From: Pseudovibrio exalbescens DSM 16456
GTDB taxonomy: Bacteria > Pseudomonadota > Alphaproteobacteria > Rhizobiales > Stappiaceae
Reading direction: 5' to 3'
Assembly (NCBI RefSeq): GCF_000422785.1
Contig: NZ_KE383919.1
Span: 325,451-389,450 of the forward strand
Length of the DNA stretch: 64,000 nucleotides
Shown piece by piece: positions 36,943 through 44,162 of this stretch; position 1 is the stretch's first letter; each line of letters opens with the position of its first letter. The position numbers were made by a program, and so were the translations under genes. The notes beneath the pieces were generated by a model that did no database searches, was not told where the DNA came from, and saw only the letters and a program-made list of their open reading frames with translations.

Positions 36943-37053
36943 AAAGTGCCGATTCATTTGTTTGAAACATTGATTCAGTCAGGCCTCATTTCCTGAATCC
37001 TCTGAATCCCTTAGAGGCTTTTCTTGCCTCCATCCCATCCCTGGCTTCGGATG

Positions 37054-38400
37054 TCAGAGCGCACGCAATCTCGGGCGGGTTGACTGGTTCAGCATCAACT
37101 CACTCAGTGCCCAGACCAGCGCATCAAGCCGGTCGGGCGAGCGGCCAGACGACAAGCCCGTGGGCGCAAAGTCCGCCATTTCGTCTTCAAGTTCCGGATA
37201 CTGGCCCACGTGGTAAACCCGGCCCTGTTCATACAAAAGCGCGACGGGTTCGGCCCGGCGCCGCTTGGACCGAGTGGCATGAACCAACTTGACAGGCACA
37301 GCCGGATCTGCGCGCGCCATGACTTCGCGCACCATCTCCCCGCCCTGATTAGCCTCCGCAACAACGCAATCCGCCTGCAACTCATGATAGAGATCAATGG
37401 CACGCTGTGCCCACTCGCGAGGCCTCAAACCACGCTTGCTTCGGTCTCGAAGTATGTACCCTGTACCGGCCTCATCAAGCCCTGCAGCCACGATCCCGCA
37501 GGCATCGGACCGATCGGTTGCGGTGGCGGGCGGGTCAATCGCAATGACAATGCGCAGTAGATTGGAGACCTCCGGTATCCGTCCCAGCTCAAACCATTTC
37601 CTGAGAAATAATCCATCTTCCCGATCAGCGATCAACTCGCCATCAAGCTCCTGACGCCCCAATCGCGTGCCCCCGTAGCGACGCATCATTCCCTCCAGAA
37701 ATCCCGGAGCAAGAAACCCCGCATTGGTCATGGTGCTGGCTCGAGTTGTCATGGTTGTTTCCTCCGCCAGTATCCGTTTGAGCACGGGAACAACGCGGGG
37801 TGTGGTGGTGACCAGTTGCCGAGGGCATTCCCCCAGACGCAACCCGAACTGCAGCATGTCATAGGTCTCCTGAGCATATCGCCACTTGGCCAACTCATCA
37901 CACCAGGCCACAGCGAACTGGGGTCCCCTCAACGCCTCGGGATCTTCGGAGGAGAAACACCGCGCCACCACTCCATTTGGCCATTCCAACCGCCGCCGCG
38001 ATGAACTCCACGCAGGCCGCTCATGCCGGGGATGAATGTTCATTACACCGGAAACCCCCTCCACCATCACCTCCCGCACATCATGATAGGTTTGTCCCAC
38101 AAGGGCGATCTGTCCGGCCCCCGCCGGCAACTCCGGCTGCCCAGCCCAAGGTTTGCCGGTCGCAAGAGCACGAACCCACTCGGCCCCTGCTCGGGTCTTG
38201 CCACAACCGCGTCCGCCCATGATCAACCAGGTATGCCACTGCCCTTTTGGTGGCAGTTGATGAGGGTGAGCGAAGGCGCTCCATTCATGTTGCAAAAACC
38301 TCAACTGTTGCCGTGTCAGGCTATTGAGAAAAACCTCCGTCTTGCCCACCTGCGCACAACGCTTCAAGCCGTCGCGCAAGCTGGTTGCGTACGTCGTCAT
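37054..38400 (-). CDS. GTA large terminase subunit, TerL (gp2-like)
   Basis: A 448-aa DNA-packaging motor, RcGTA gp2-like. The ATPase domain has Walker A GGRGCGKT (62-69), Walker B ending in D168-E169 (VAWCDELAKW) and the coupling motif LVTTTPR. The RNase H-like nuclease domain has D289 (IAIDPPATATDRSD) and the acidic segment VVAEANQGGEM. The ATG at 38400 has a very strong GGAGGGAGGTG upstream, although this places the start 80 bp inside the small terminase gene. GTG codons further on are poorer choices. GTA terminases cut and package host DNA without sequence specificity. Confidence 0.96.
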   Translation of the reverse strand: MTTYATSLRDGLKRCAQVGKTEVFLNSLTRQQLRFLQHEWSAFAHPHQLPPKGQWHTWLIMGGRGCGKTRAGAEWVRALATGKPWAGQPELPAGAGQIALVGQTYHDVREVMVEGVSGVMNIHPRHERPAWSSSRRRLEWPNGVVARCFSSEDPEALRGPQFAVAWCDELAKWRYAQETYDMLQFGLRLGECPRQLVTTTPRVVPVLKRILAEETTMTTRASTMTNAGFLAPGFLEGMMRRYGGTRLGRQELDGELIADREDGLFLRKWFELGRIPEVSNLLRIVIAIDPPATATDRSDACGIVAAGLDEAGTGYILRDRSKRGLRPREWAQRAIDLYHELQADCVVAEANQGGEMVREVMARADPAVPVKLVHATRSKRRRAEPVALLYEQGRVYHVGQYPELEDEMADFAPTGLSSGRSPDRLDALVWALSELMLNQSTRPRLRAL

Positions 38401-38866
38401 CAGCACCTCCCTCCTCCTGCTGCGCCGGGCCGTGAGCGTCTTGCAGCGTGATCAGCGTATCCAGTGTTTTGGCCAGACTGGTCAGTGTGCGTGACAAGTG
38501 ATCCGTCTCGGCCAGAGACACATTCTTTTCTTCCGCCAGTTCCCGAAGCCGCTGCTCGATCCGGCCAACCTGTTTTTCAAAGGCGCTATAAAGACGACTG
38601 ATCAACCGGCTGCGTTCTTCCGGCGTCGCCTGTGCCAACTCCGCCGACAGGCGAGCGCGTCGCAGCCACCCTTCCCGGCGAATGCGCGAGGTGATGGTCG
38701 ACGCCGGCACGCCGGTTTCACGTGCGATCTGATTGATGGGGACACCGCTTTCTTCGACCCGTCGGCGGATCCATTGCCAGGTCTCAAGCGGCACCCGCTG
38801 ACCCGCACCACGCAGGTCCGCCTCCGTGCTTTCGGTGGTTGACACATCAGCTTCAGATGACGCCAT
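38321..38866 (-). CDS. GTA small terminase-like protein, TerS (gp1-like)
   Basis: The first gene of the cluster, 181 aa. A helix-turn-helix lies at about 39-65 (VPINQIARETGVPASTITSR then IRREGW), followed by a coiled-coil oligomerisation region (about 85-140, with EKQVGRIEQRLRELAEEKNV) and a charged tail. This is the layout of small terminases and of RcGTA gp1. GGGAGG lies upstream of the ATG. An intrinsic terminator ends 30 bp before the start codon, so its expression probably depends on read-through from a promoter further up. Its 3' end overlaps the TerL gene by 80 bp. Confidence 0.88.
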   Translation of the reverse strand: MASSEADVSTTESTEADLRGAGQRVPLETWQWIRRRVEESGVPINQIARETGVPASTITSRIRREGWLRRARLSAELAQATPEERSRLISRLYSAFEKQVGRIEQRLRELAEEKNVSLAETDHLSRTLTSLAKTLDTLITLQDAHGPAQQEEGGADDDVRNQLARRLEALCAGGQDGGFSQ

Positions 38867-38896
38867 GGCCGTTCTTCACCTCCCGCCTTCAGACAC

Positions 38897-38931
38897 AAAA
38901 AAACCGCCGATCCGATCATCGGACCCAGCGG
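38897..38931 (-). terminator. Intrinsic terminator in the GTA leader
   Basis: On the minus strand CCGCTGGGTCCGATGATCGG and following bases fold into an outer CCGC/GCGG stem and an inner CCGAT/ATCGG stem, followed directly by seven T residues. It points into the GTA cluster and ends 30 bp before the first GTA gene. No protein gene upstream on this strand obviously needs it. See the GTA control finding. Confidence 0.75.
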
Positions 38932-39257
38932 CTCACACACTCATAATCTTTCAACTTTTCCATCTCTGCCTTGGGAGCAAGGCACTGAAGCTGCCCCCCT
39001 GACAGAAGAGGTTTACAGCGGCGAGGTGCTTCAACACCTCCGCAAATAGCCTTCCTCAACCAAACAATTGATCACCTGAATAGGCCAGACAAACGCTACT
39101 CAAGCACTTCATCTGTCAACTTCTAGTAGCTAATTCGCGTCCAATTCAACCTTAGGCCAGCACGTTGCGAACACGATTGAACGCGCCCCATCTGGTATCC
39201 GTCACCAGCCCAGAAGCACAACCTGAGGTCAACTCACAGTTTTTCTAGCATGCCAAA
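38932..39257 (-). other. Probable untranslated leader of the GTA transcript
   Basis: No gene of normal size is supported here on either strand. On the minus strand two further hairpins can be drawn: GAGGTG/CACCTC (39040 to 39023) and GCCTTG/CAAGGC (38983 to 38968). A 15-codon frame (38963 to 38916, MEKLKDYECVSRWVR) ends inside the terminator stem. A near-consensus IHF-like core (GATCAATTGTTTG) lies at 39073-39061 and a second TTGACA at 39119-39114. Taken with the promoter at 39286-39258, this looks like a regulated leader. Confidence 0.5.
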
Positions 39258-39286
39258 ACCCTAGCAAACCAGCGTTACGCTGTCAA
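39258..39286 (-). promoter_or_regulatory. Candidate GTA promoter with operator-like palindrome
   Basis: Reading the minus strand, TTGACA (39286-39281) is followed after exactly 17 bp by TAGGGT (39263-39258). The spacer and the -35 end contain a 13-bp palindrome CAGCGTAACGCTG (39282-39270). It points toward the GTA cluster, with a predicted leader of about 385 nt. The -35 match is perfect. The -10 is weak by E. coli standards, which would fit an activator-dependent or repressed promoter. Confidence 0.5.
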
Positions 39287-39574
39287 GATAATATTCCTAT
39301 ATTTTCATTATTCATTCCGTTAGATCAATTATTCCCCTCTTGGGAAATGACAGTGTGGCCGCGACGGGGCTCAACTTCGCCGTTGCTGGCACAGCCCTCC
39401 CAAAGGCTGGGGAGACTTATCCCCCTTCACGCGGTAGTCAGACGCCATCAGCACGCCGGCAAAGATAAAAACCCCGTCAGCGTTAGAGATGAAAAATCCA
39501 GATAAGAGCAGGCCTGTGATCTGGGTGCGTCCCTTTCCGCGATCAAGACAAGCCACCCATGACCCGCACAACGC

Positions 39575-39609
39575 AAAAAGGGGAGCAGCGTTCCCGCGGC
39601 TCCCCTTTT
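39575..39609 (-). terminator. Intrinsic terminator after the small membrane protein gene
   Basis: A perfect 11-bp stem (AAAAGGGGAGC / GCTCCCCTTTT) with a 12-nt loop ends in five T residues on the minus strand. It lies 34 bp after the stop codon of the small membrane protein gene and so separates that gene from the GTA leader. It could also work on the plus strand. Confidence 0.85.
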
Positions 39610-39643
39610 GGTCTCAATGTCCATTCGCTTGGTGCTACGACTT

Positions 39644-39898
39644 TCAGCCAGCAGCAGCGCGACGCTCAAGCACCTTGTAGATGATGAAGGCGATCACAAT
39701 GCCCGCCACAGAAAAGATTGCAGCGGCCGGGACGGCACCAAATCGCTCAACGAGAAAATTCACCGCATCAGCCACAGCTTTGCGGCGGCTTCCCGAAGAA
39801 CTCACCATTTCACCCTGCAAAGCCAGATAGGCCAGCACTTGAAATACGACAAACACGACACCGCCAGAAACAAACTTATTCATAAACAGGCTCTTCAT
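39644..39898 (-). CDS. Small membrane protein of unknown function
   Basis: An 84-aa protein with two hydrophobic helices (about 10-28, GGVVFVVFQVLAYLALQG, and 53-73, AAAIFSVAGIVIAFIIYKVL) and a basic middle (SSSGSRRKAVAD). The ATG at 39898 is preceded by AAGGAG; the open frame upstream to 39997 has no ribosome site. The short length, two helices and charged C-terminus are holin-like in outline, but I do not recognise a holin family. It lies near the GTA cluster but behind its own terminator, so a link is only speculative. Confidence 0.65.
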   Translation of the reverse strand: MKSLFMNKFVSGGVVFVVFQVLAYLALQGEMVSSSGSRRKAVADAVNFLVERFGAVPAAAIFSVAGIVIAFIIYKVLERRAAAG

Positions 39899-40200
39899 AA
39901 CGTCTCCTTGGACCTCGTCATTTTTCTTGCTTGGCGAGAGGCGCACGGCAAATGCAACCTCCAGATCAGTGCGCGGTGTAAGGTATGCAGATCGCACTCG
40001 TCAAGGAGCCCTAACGTGTCGTCATAAGTATATTTCGAGAGGCGGCGAAAAAAGCGTTCGTGAAAGGATCTGACACGCACTACCGCAGCCCGCACGATGA
40101 CAAACGGCAGGCGGCTTCCCCCGCTCATTGGCGCAGGCATAGTCCGGTAGCATACGCAACAGGCAAGCCAATCCGTATTGGTCCGAGTTGTGAATTATAG

Positions 40201-40250
40201 AGAATATGTTACATATTATAATTGAGGCCAATATTAAGAATATGTTACAT
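40201..40250. promoter_or_regulatory. Repeated palindromic operator-like sites
   Basis: The 14-bp word AGAATATGTTACAT occurs twice, at 40201-40214 and 40237-40250, spaced 36 bp apart (start to start). The first copy is the core of a perfect 15-bp palindrome AATATGTTACATATT (40203-40217). The second keeps the left arm and most of the right arm. They lie 32-80 bp before the next start codon. This is the pattern of an operator bound by dimers. The region 39899-40281 otherwise has no gene. Confidence 0.6.
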
Positions 40251-40281
40251 GCTCTGCGAAACTACCCATGGAGATAATAAG

Positions 40282-40845
40282 ATGCCTGTAGTTAGAATCA
40301 ACGACGCAACGTTTGCCGATCTCAAGTCCATAGCGACATGGTTTGGCACCAAGACTCCAGGCGAGACCATTGACCGCATCGTGCGTGAGGCAATGGAGCG
40401 GCTCGGAATGGAACGAGACGACGAGCCAGAAATGGCAACAACCACGACCGATGGTGAGGCAATGCAGTTCGACACTGCGCCGGGTCTCACCTACACTAAG
40501 CCGCGAACCGCCTCGATCAACGGCAAGGTAATACACGGCCGACCTTGGTCGGAGATCCTACTCACCATGATCGGGGAACTGAGGGCCAAAGGATTTGAAG
40601 GCGAAAAGCTGGTTCGAGAACTTGGGATCCCGGCCAAGACGGAACAGTATGATGATGAGGGATTCAAGTATCGCCCCGACCTCGGAATTTCGGTTCAGGG
40701 GCAATCCGCGTCAGACTGCTGGAAGGAAATTGATCGCATCGCCAAAAAGTGGCGTATACCAGTCTCGGTAGAGTTCCGGTGGAAACAAGACGCGAAAGCG
40801 CAGTATCCGGGAAAGACGGGTGTGCTGCGGTCAGGCAACGCTTAG
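40282..40845 (+). CDS. Uncharacterised protein with a ribbon-helix-helix-like N-terminus
   Basis: A 187-aa soluble protein I cannot assign to a named family. The first 45 residues (MPVVRINDATFADLKSIATW then TPGETIDRIVREAMERLG) have the strand plus two helices expected for a ribbon-helix-helix DNA-binding fold. A variable linker follows, then a domain of about 110 residues with WSEILLTMIGELRAKGFEGE, YRPDLGISVQGQSASDCWKE and FRWKQDAKAQYPGKTGVL. The ATG at 40282 has GGAG eight bases upstream. Repeated palindromes in front suggest autoregulation. It lies in a gene-poor accessory patch. Confidence 0.7.
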   Translation: MPVVRINDATFADLKSIATWFGTKTPGETIDRIVREAMERLGMERDDEPEMATTTTDGEAMQFDTAPGLTYTKPRTASINGKVIHGRPWSEILLTMIGELRAKGFEGEKLVRELGIPAKTEQYDDEGFKYRPDLGISVQGQSASDCWKEIDRIAKKWRIPVSVEFRWKQDAKAQYPGKTGVLRSGNA

Positions 40846-41287
40846 GGAAAACGGTCAGGCGCGCTTGGGGCGGCTGTATCGCGGTCGGGAAAATTCGGCT
40901 GACCGAAAGGTATGGAACGGCATGATGGAGATGCGGAAATCCAGATGCGTGTTATCAACGCCGAGAATGATCTCGTTCTCACTGCGACTGACCGCCGGAA
41001 AATGCCAATGGTTACGAATAGTTGAACCGGATGGAGACGCCAAACGGCTTCGCCAAGGCGCGCCGCACACGCAGCAGGCTGACCCAAGCCGGAAATGTCA
41101 TCATCAGCTGCGCGCCTCGTCTAGGGAATATGAGATAGGCTTGGCGAAGCAGTCCATGAACTCTTCAGGCCGCTTTTTGTGATGAAGCATATTATCACTG
41201 GGAAGCACGGTAGAGTGCGCGGTTGTCATTTAATAGGCGATTGCTGTTGAACGACTTAAACCGATCACGAGCGCTGTACCAAAAGGA
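40846..41287. other. Gap without a supported gene
   Basis: This 442-bp stretch between the preceding gene and the YcgN gene holds only weak frames. A plus-strand frame (40820-41182) and two minus-strand frames overlap each other, lack ribosome sites and have unconvincing composition. A decayed gene is possible but I cannot identify one. No tRNA or clear terminator is seen. Confidence 0.4.
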
Positions 41288-41782
41288 TTATTCCTTCTCA
41301 GCCCCATCCACCTTGGGATCTTCATTGGGCCAGTCTACCAAGTGGTCTTCGTAGTCCTCCGGGGCCATTCCATCTTCGGAGACCGTCTTGTCGCGCACGG
41401 AAATACCGGCGGCATGAACCGTTTCCGGATCCCCAGACACCAAAGGGTGCCACCAGTACAGCTCTTGCCCTTCCCGAACCAGCCGATAGGCACAGGTTGG
41501 TGGCAGCCATTTGAGTTTGCGTACCGTTTCCGCGTCGAGCTGCACACAATCAGGCACCGTTTCAAACCTGCGTTCATACTTTATGCACCGGCATGTGTGA
41601 CCATCCAGAAGAGTACAGGCTACGTTGGTCCAGTAGATATCACCGGTGTCCCAGTCTTCCAGTTTGTTCAGGCAGCAGCGACCACACCCATCACACAGGC
41701 TCTCCCATTCTTCAGGGGTCATCTGTTCGAGGGTTTTTGTTCGCCAAAATGGCTGAACACTGCTACATTCGTGGGGTTTCAT
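41288..41782 (-). CDS. YcgN family cysteine-cluster protein
   Basis: A 164-aa member of the YcgN/UPF0260 (YkgJ-like) family. The cysteine cluster is complete: C30, C33, C36, C37 in [10 protein letters not shown], then [16 protein letters not shown] and ETVPDC. These cysteines probably bind a zinc or iron-sulfur centre; the function is unknown. Length and spacing are normal for the family, with an acidic alphaproteobacterial C-terminal tail. It is divergent from the penicillin-binding protein gene across 124 bp. Confidence 0.93.
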   Translation of the reverse strand: MKPHECSSVQPFWRTKTLEQMTPEEWESLCDGCGRCCLNKLEDWDTGDIYWTNVACTLLDGHTCRCIKYERRFETVPDCVQLDAETVRKLKWLPPTCAYRLVREGQELYWWHPLVSGDPETVHAAGISVRDKTVSEDGMAPEDYEDHLVDWPNEDPKVDGAEKE

Positions 41783-41819
41783 CGGTATTTATCTCTATGC
41801 CTATATTCTAGTGTGCGTT

Positions 41820-41877
41820 CGAGCGGGATAAAGATAGAGTGTACAGGGTTCAAGCCCGCTCGTCGTTTTTAGTTTTT
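41820..41877 (+). terminator. Terminator-like hairpin upstream of the penicillin-binding protein gene
   Basis: A perfect 8-bp stem (CGAGCGGG / CCCGCTCG) with a 27-nt loop is followed by TCGTTTTTAGTTTTT on the plus strand. It lies between two divergent genes, so no upstream plus-strand gene needs it. It may be an attenuator in the leader of the penicillin-binding protein operon or the end of a short RNA. A TATATT -10-like word lies at 41802-41807. Confidence 0.45.
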
Positions 41878-41906
41878 GCGTATTCAGGCCAGAATGGATC
41901 AGGCTG

Positions 41907-44162
41907 TTGAAAGACGAACGTGATACCAGCGTTGAGCAGAATGTCACGGAAAATTCTGCTCATGGTAACCAGAACAGGCGGACCCCAAAGTCCCCACGGT
42001 CAACTCAAAGGGCGTTGAACGGGATCTCCCGTCGACTGCTGGCCACAGATGCGTGGCTGGACACGGCGCTTTGGCGGATTGGTGACGTGCTTGGCGGCAG
42101 CTGGCGCGCCTACTCCACGTTCATGCGCCGGTTCAGGGCACGCGGAATCTATCGCGGGTTGGCTGAAGTGGGATCGGAAGGCGCCACTTACCTTTTGGTG
42201 GGTCTGGTGGTGATGTTGGCCTTTGCCCAGCCGGCCTTCAAGGCCACGGAGGCCTCCGACTGGAAAACCACCGCCGACTTTTCTGTGACCTTTCTCGACC
42301 GGTATGGAAACGAGATCGGCAAACGCGGCATCCTCCTGAACGATAAAATCCCCCTTGAAGAACTTCCCGACCACCTCATCAAGGCAACGCTGGCCACCGA
42401 GGACAGACGCTTCTTCACGCACTTTGGAATCGACGTTGTGGGGACCATGCGTGCCATGGCAGCGAACGTGAAAGCACGGCGTGTGGTTCAAGGTGGGTCC
42501 TCCATCACGCAACAGCTCGCAAAAAACCTGTTTCTTTCAAACGAACGCACGCTCGAACGCAAAATCAAGGAAGCCTACCTCGCCTTGTGGCTCGAGGCGC
42601 GCCTGTCCAAGCAGGAAATCCTGAAGCTTTATCTGGACCGGGCCTACATGGGCGCGGGAACGTTTGGTGTCGCCGCTGCCTCTGAATTCTATTTTGGTAA
42701 GGATGTCAGAGAGATAAACCTGGCCGAGGCCGCCGTTCTGGCCGGGCTTTACAAGGCACCGTCGGCCATCGCCCCGCACAAGAACCTGCCAGCCGCCCGC
42801 GCACGCGCCAACGAAGTGCTCACCAACATGGTGGAGGCAGGCTTCATGACCGAAGGACAGGTTATTGCCGCCCGCCGCAACCCGGCCGTTGCCGTGGACC
42901 GAAGCAAGGAAGATGCGCCAGACCATTATCTTGATTGGGCTTTTCAGAATGTGCAGGACCTTGCCAAGCAGTTCCCGGAGCTGGGTGAGGACCGAATTGT
43001 TACCGTGCGCACCACGCTGGATCCAAACCTTCAAAAGCAGGCATCAAGCAGCGTTGAAAGCATCTTGCGCCAATATGGCGACCGCTATGGTGTTGAAGAA
43101 GCAGCTCTGGCAGCAGTTTCAACGACGGGTGCCGTGCGCGCCATGGTGGGGGGAAGAGATTACGACTCGAGCCAGTTCAACCGAGCTGCAGATGCCTTGC
43201 GCCAACCCGGGTCGGCCTTCAAGCCGTTCGTCTACATGGCTGCGTTCATGAACGGTTATTCCCCCGACAGTGTGGTGCCAGACGCCCCCATCTCCATCGG
43301 CGGTTGGAGCCCTCGAAACTATTCCCGCGGTTATTCGGGAGCGGTGACCTTGAAAACCGCTTTGACCCGTTCCATCAATACGATACCGGTGCGGCTGGCG
43401 CAAAACATCGGACGCGACAAGATTGCGAACGCTGCCTACATGATGGGCATTCAACACGAGTTGAAGATCACCCGAGCCATGCCCCTTGGCGTGTCAGAAG
43501 TTACCGTCATGGACATGGCCAGCTCCTATGCCACGCTGGCCACCGGTGGGCTCAAGGTTCAACCCTACGCCGTTGAAGAAATGCGCAACTCTGACGGGGA
43601 TATCATCTATAGTCACGAGCGTGATGCGCCGCGCCCTCTGCGGGTTTTGCCGTTTGACAAGGTTGCCGAGCTCAATGACGTTCTAGTCAACGTTGTTGAA
43701 CGCGGAACCGGACGCCGCGCCCGATTGGAAGGCATCACTGCTGCCGGCAAAACGGGAACAACTCAGGCCTACAGGGATGCATGGTTTGTGGGCTACACGG
43801 GCAACATGTCAACCGCGGTCTGGTTTGGCAACGACGACTTTTCCTCCACCCGCCGTATGACAGGCGGCTCCCTGCCCGCCATGACCTGGGGCAGTTTCAT
43901 GGGGTATGCGCACAAGGATGTTACCCTAAAGCCCATGCCCGGCGTCGACCCGCCGGACTTTCAGGCGCAAACTCAGCTTCTGGCGTCGCAGGACAACGAG
44001 GACAACCAGACCCCCGAGGTGCTGAATGCAAAGTCACAGCGTGTTCTTGAGGCTTTGCACCAACGTCTCGAAAGCCTGCATGAGGCCCCCTCGCAGGTCT
44101 CAGGGTTGCAGCAAGTACAAGCCGCCCGAACCGTTGGTGAACAGGCCGTTGTGACCAGATGA
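41907..44162 (+). CDS. Bifunctional class A penicillin-binding protein
   Basis: A 751-aa inner-membrane enzyme that polymerises and cross-links peptidoglycan. A cytoplasmic tail of about 90 residues and one membrane helix (about 91-110) precede the GT51 glycosyltransferase domain, with catalytic E165 (ATEDRRFFTHFGID) and QGGSSITQQLAKNLFLS. The transpeptidase domain follows, with nucleophile S436 in PGSAFK, SxN in TRSINTIP, and AGKTGTT. The TTG start is the best in-frame choice; no nearby ATG is in frame. It is coupled (ATGA) to the DUF1214 gene and then the DUF1254 gene. Confidence 0.95.
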   Translation: MKDERDTSVEQNVTENSAHGNQNRRTPKSPRSTQRALNGISRRLLATDAWLDTALWRIGDVLGGSWRAYSTFMRRFRARGIYRGLAEVGSEGATYLLVGLVVMLAFAQPAFKATEASDWKTTADFSVTFLDRYGNEIGKRGILLNDKIPLEELPDHLIKATLATEDRRFFTHFGIDVVGTMRAMAANVKARRVVQGGSSITQQLAKNLFLSNERTLERKIKEAYLALWLEARLSKQEILKLYLDRAYMGAGTFGVAAASEFYFGKDVREINLAEAAVLAGLYKAPSAIAPHKNLPAARARANEVLTNMVEAGFMTEGQVIAARRNPAVAVDRSKEDAPDHYLDWAFQNVQDLAKQFPELGEDRIVTVRTTLDPNLQKQASSSVESILRQYGDRYGVEEAALAAVSTTGAVRAMVGGRDYDSSQFNRAADALRQPGSAFKPFVYMAAFMNGYSPDSVVPDAPISIGGWSPRNYSRGYSGAVTLKTALTRSINTIPVRLAQNIGRDKIANAAYMMGIQHELKITRAMPLGVSEVTVMDMASSYATLATGGLKVQPYAVEEMRNSDGDIIYSHERDAPRPLRVLPFDKVAELNDVLVNVVERGTGRRARLEGITAAGKTGTTQAYRDAWFVGYTGNMSTAVWFGNDDFSSTRRMTGGSLPAMTWGSFMGYAHKDVTLKPMPGVDPPDFQAQTQLLASQDNEDNQTPEVLNAKSQRVLEALHQRLESLHEAPSQVSGLQQVQAARTVGEQAVVTR

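Larger units (their letters stand above)
24128..38866 (-). mobile_element. RcGTA-like gene transfer agent structural cluster
   Basis: Fifteen consecutive minus-strand genes have the content and order of the Rhodobacter capsulatus GTA cluster: small terminase, large terminase, portal, a small gene after the portal, prohead protease, HK97-fold capsid, head-tail connector, head closure, tail terminator, major tail protein, tail chaperones, a short tape measure, two distal tail proteins, NlpC/P60 peptidase and host-specificity protein. No integrase, replication or repressor gene accompanies them, and all frames are open. GTAs are domesticated phage relatives that package random host DNA. The set is about 14.7 kb, the size of a GTA rather than a prophage. 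Head spike, lysis and GafA-like regulator genes are not in the window. Confidence 0.93.

Noticed and set aside
36920..36945. CtrA-type binding site (TTAA-N7-TTAA) in the GTA spacer
   Set aside because: The TTAA words here are 9 and 4 bp apart, not 7, so the match is not supported.
24128..38866. Interpretation as an ordinary inducible prophage
   Set aside because: There is no integrase, repressor, replication, lysis or attachment-site evidence, and the gene order and short tape measure match gene transfer agents instead.
39371..39571. Minus-strand frame with a hydrophobic stretch (GLLLSGFFISNADGVFIFAG), considered as a holin
   Set aside because: It starts with TTG without a ribosome site, begins inside a terminator-flanked region, and has only one hydrophobic segment.
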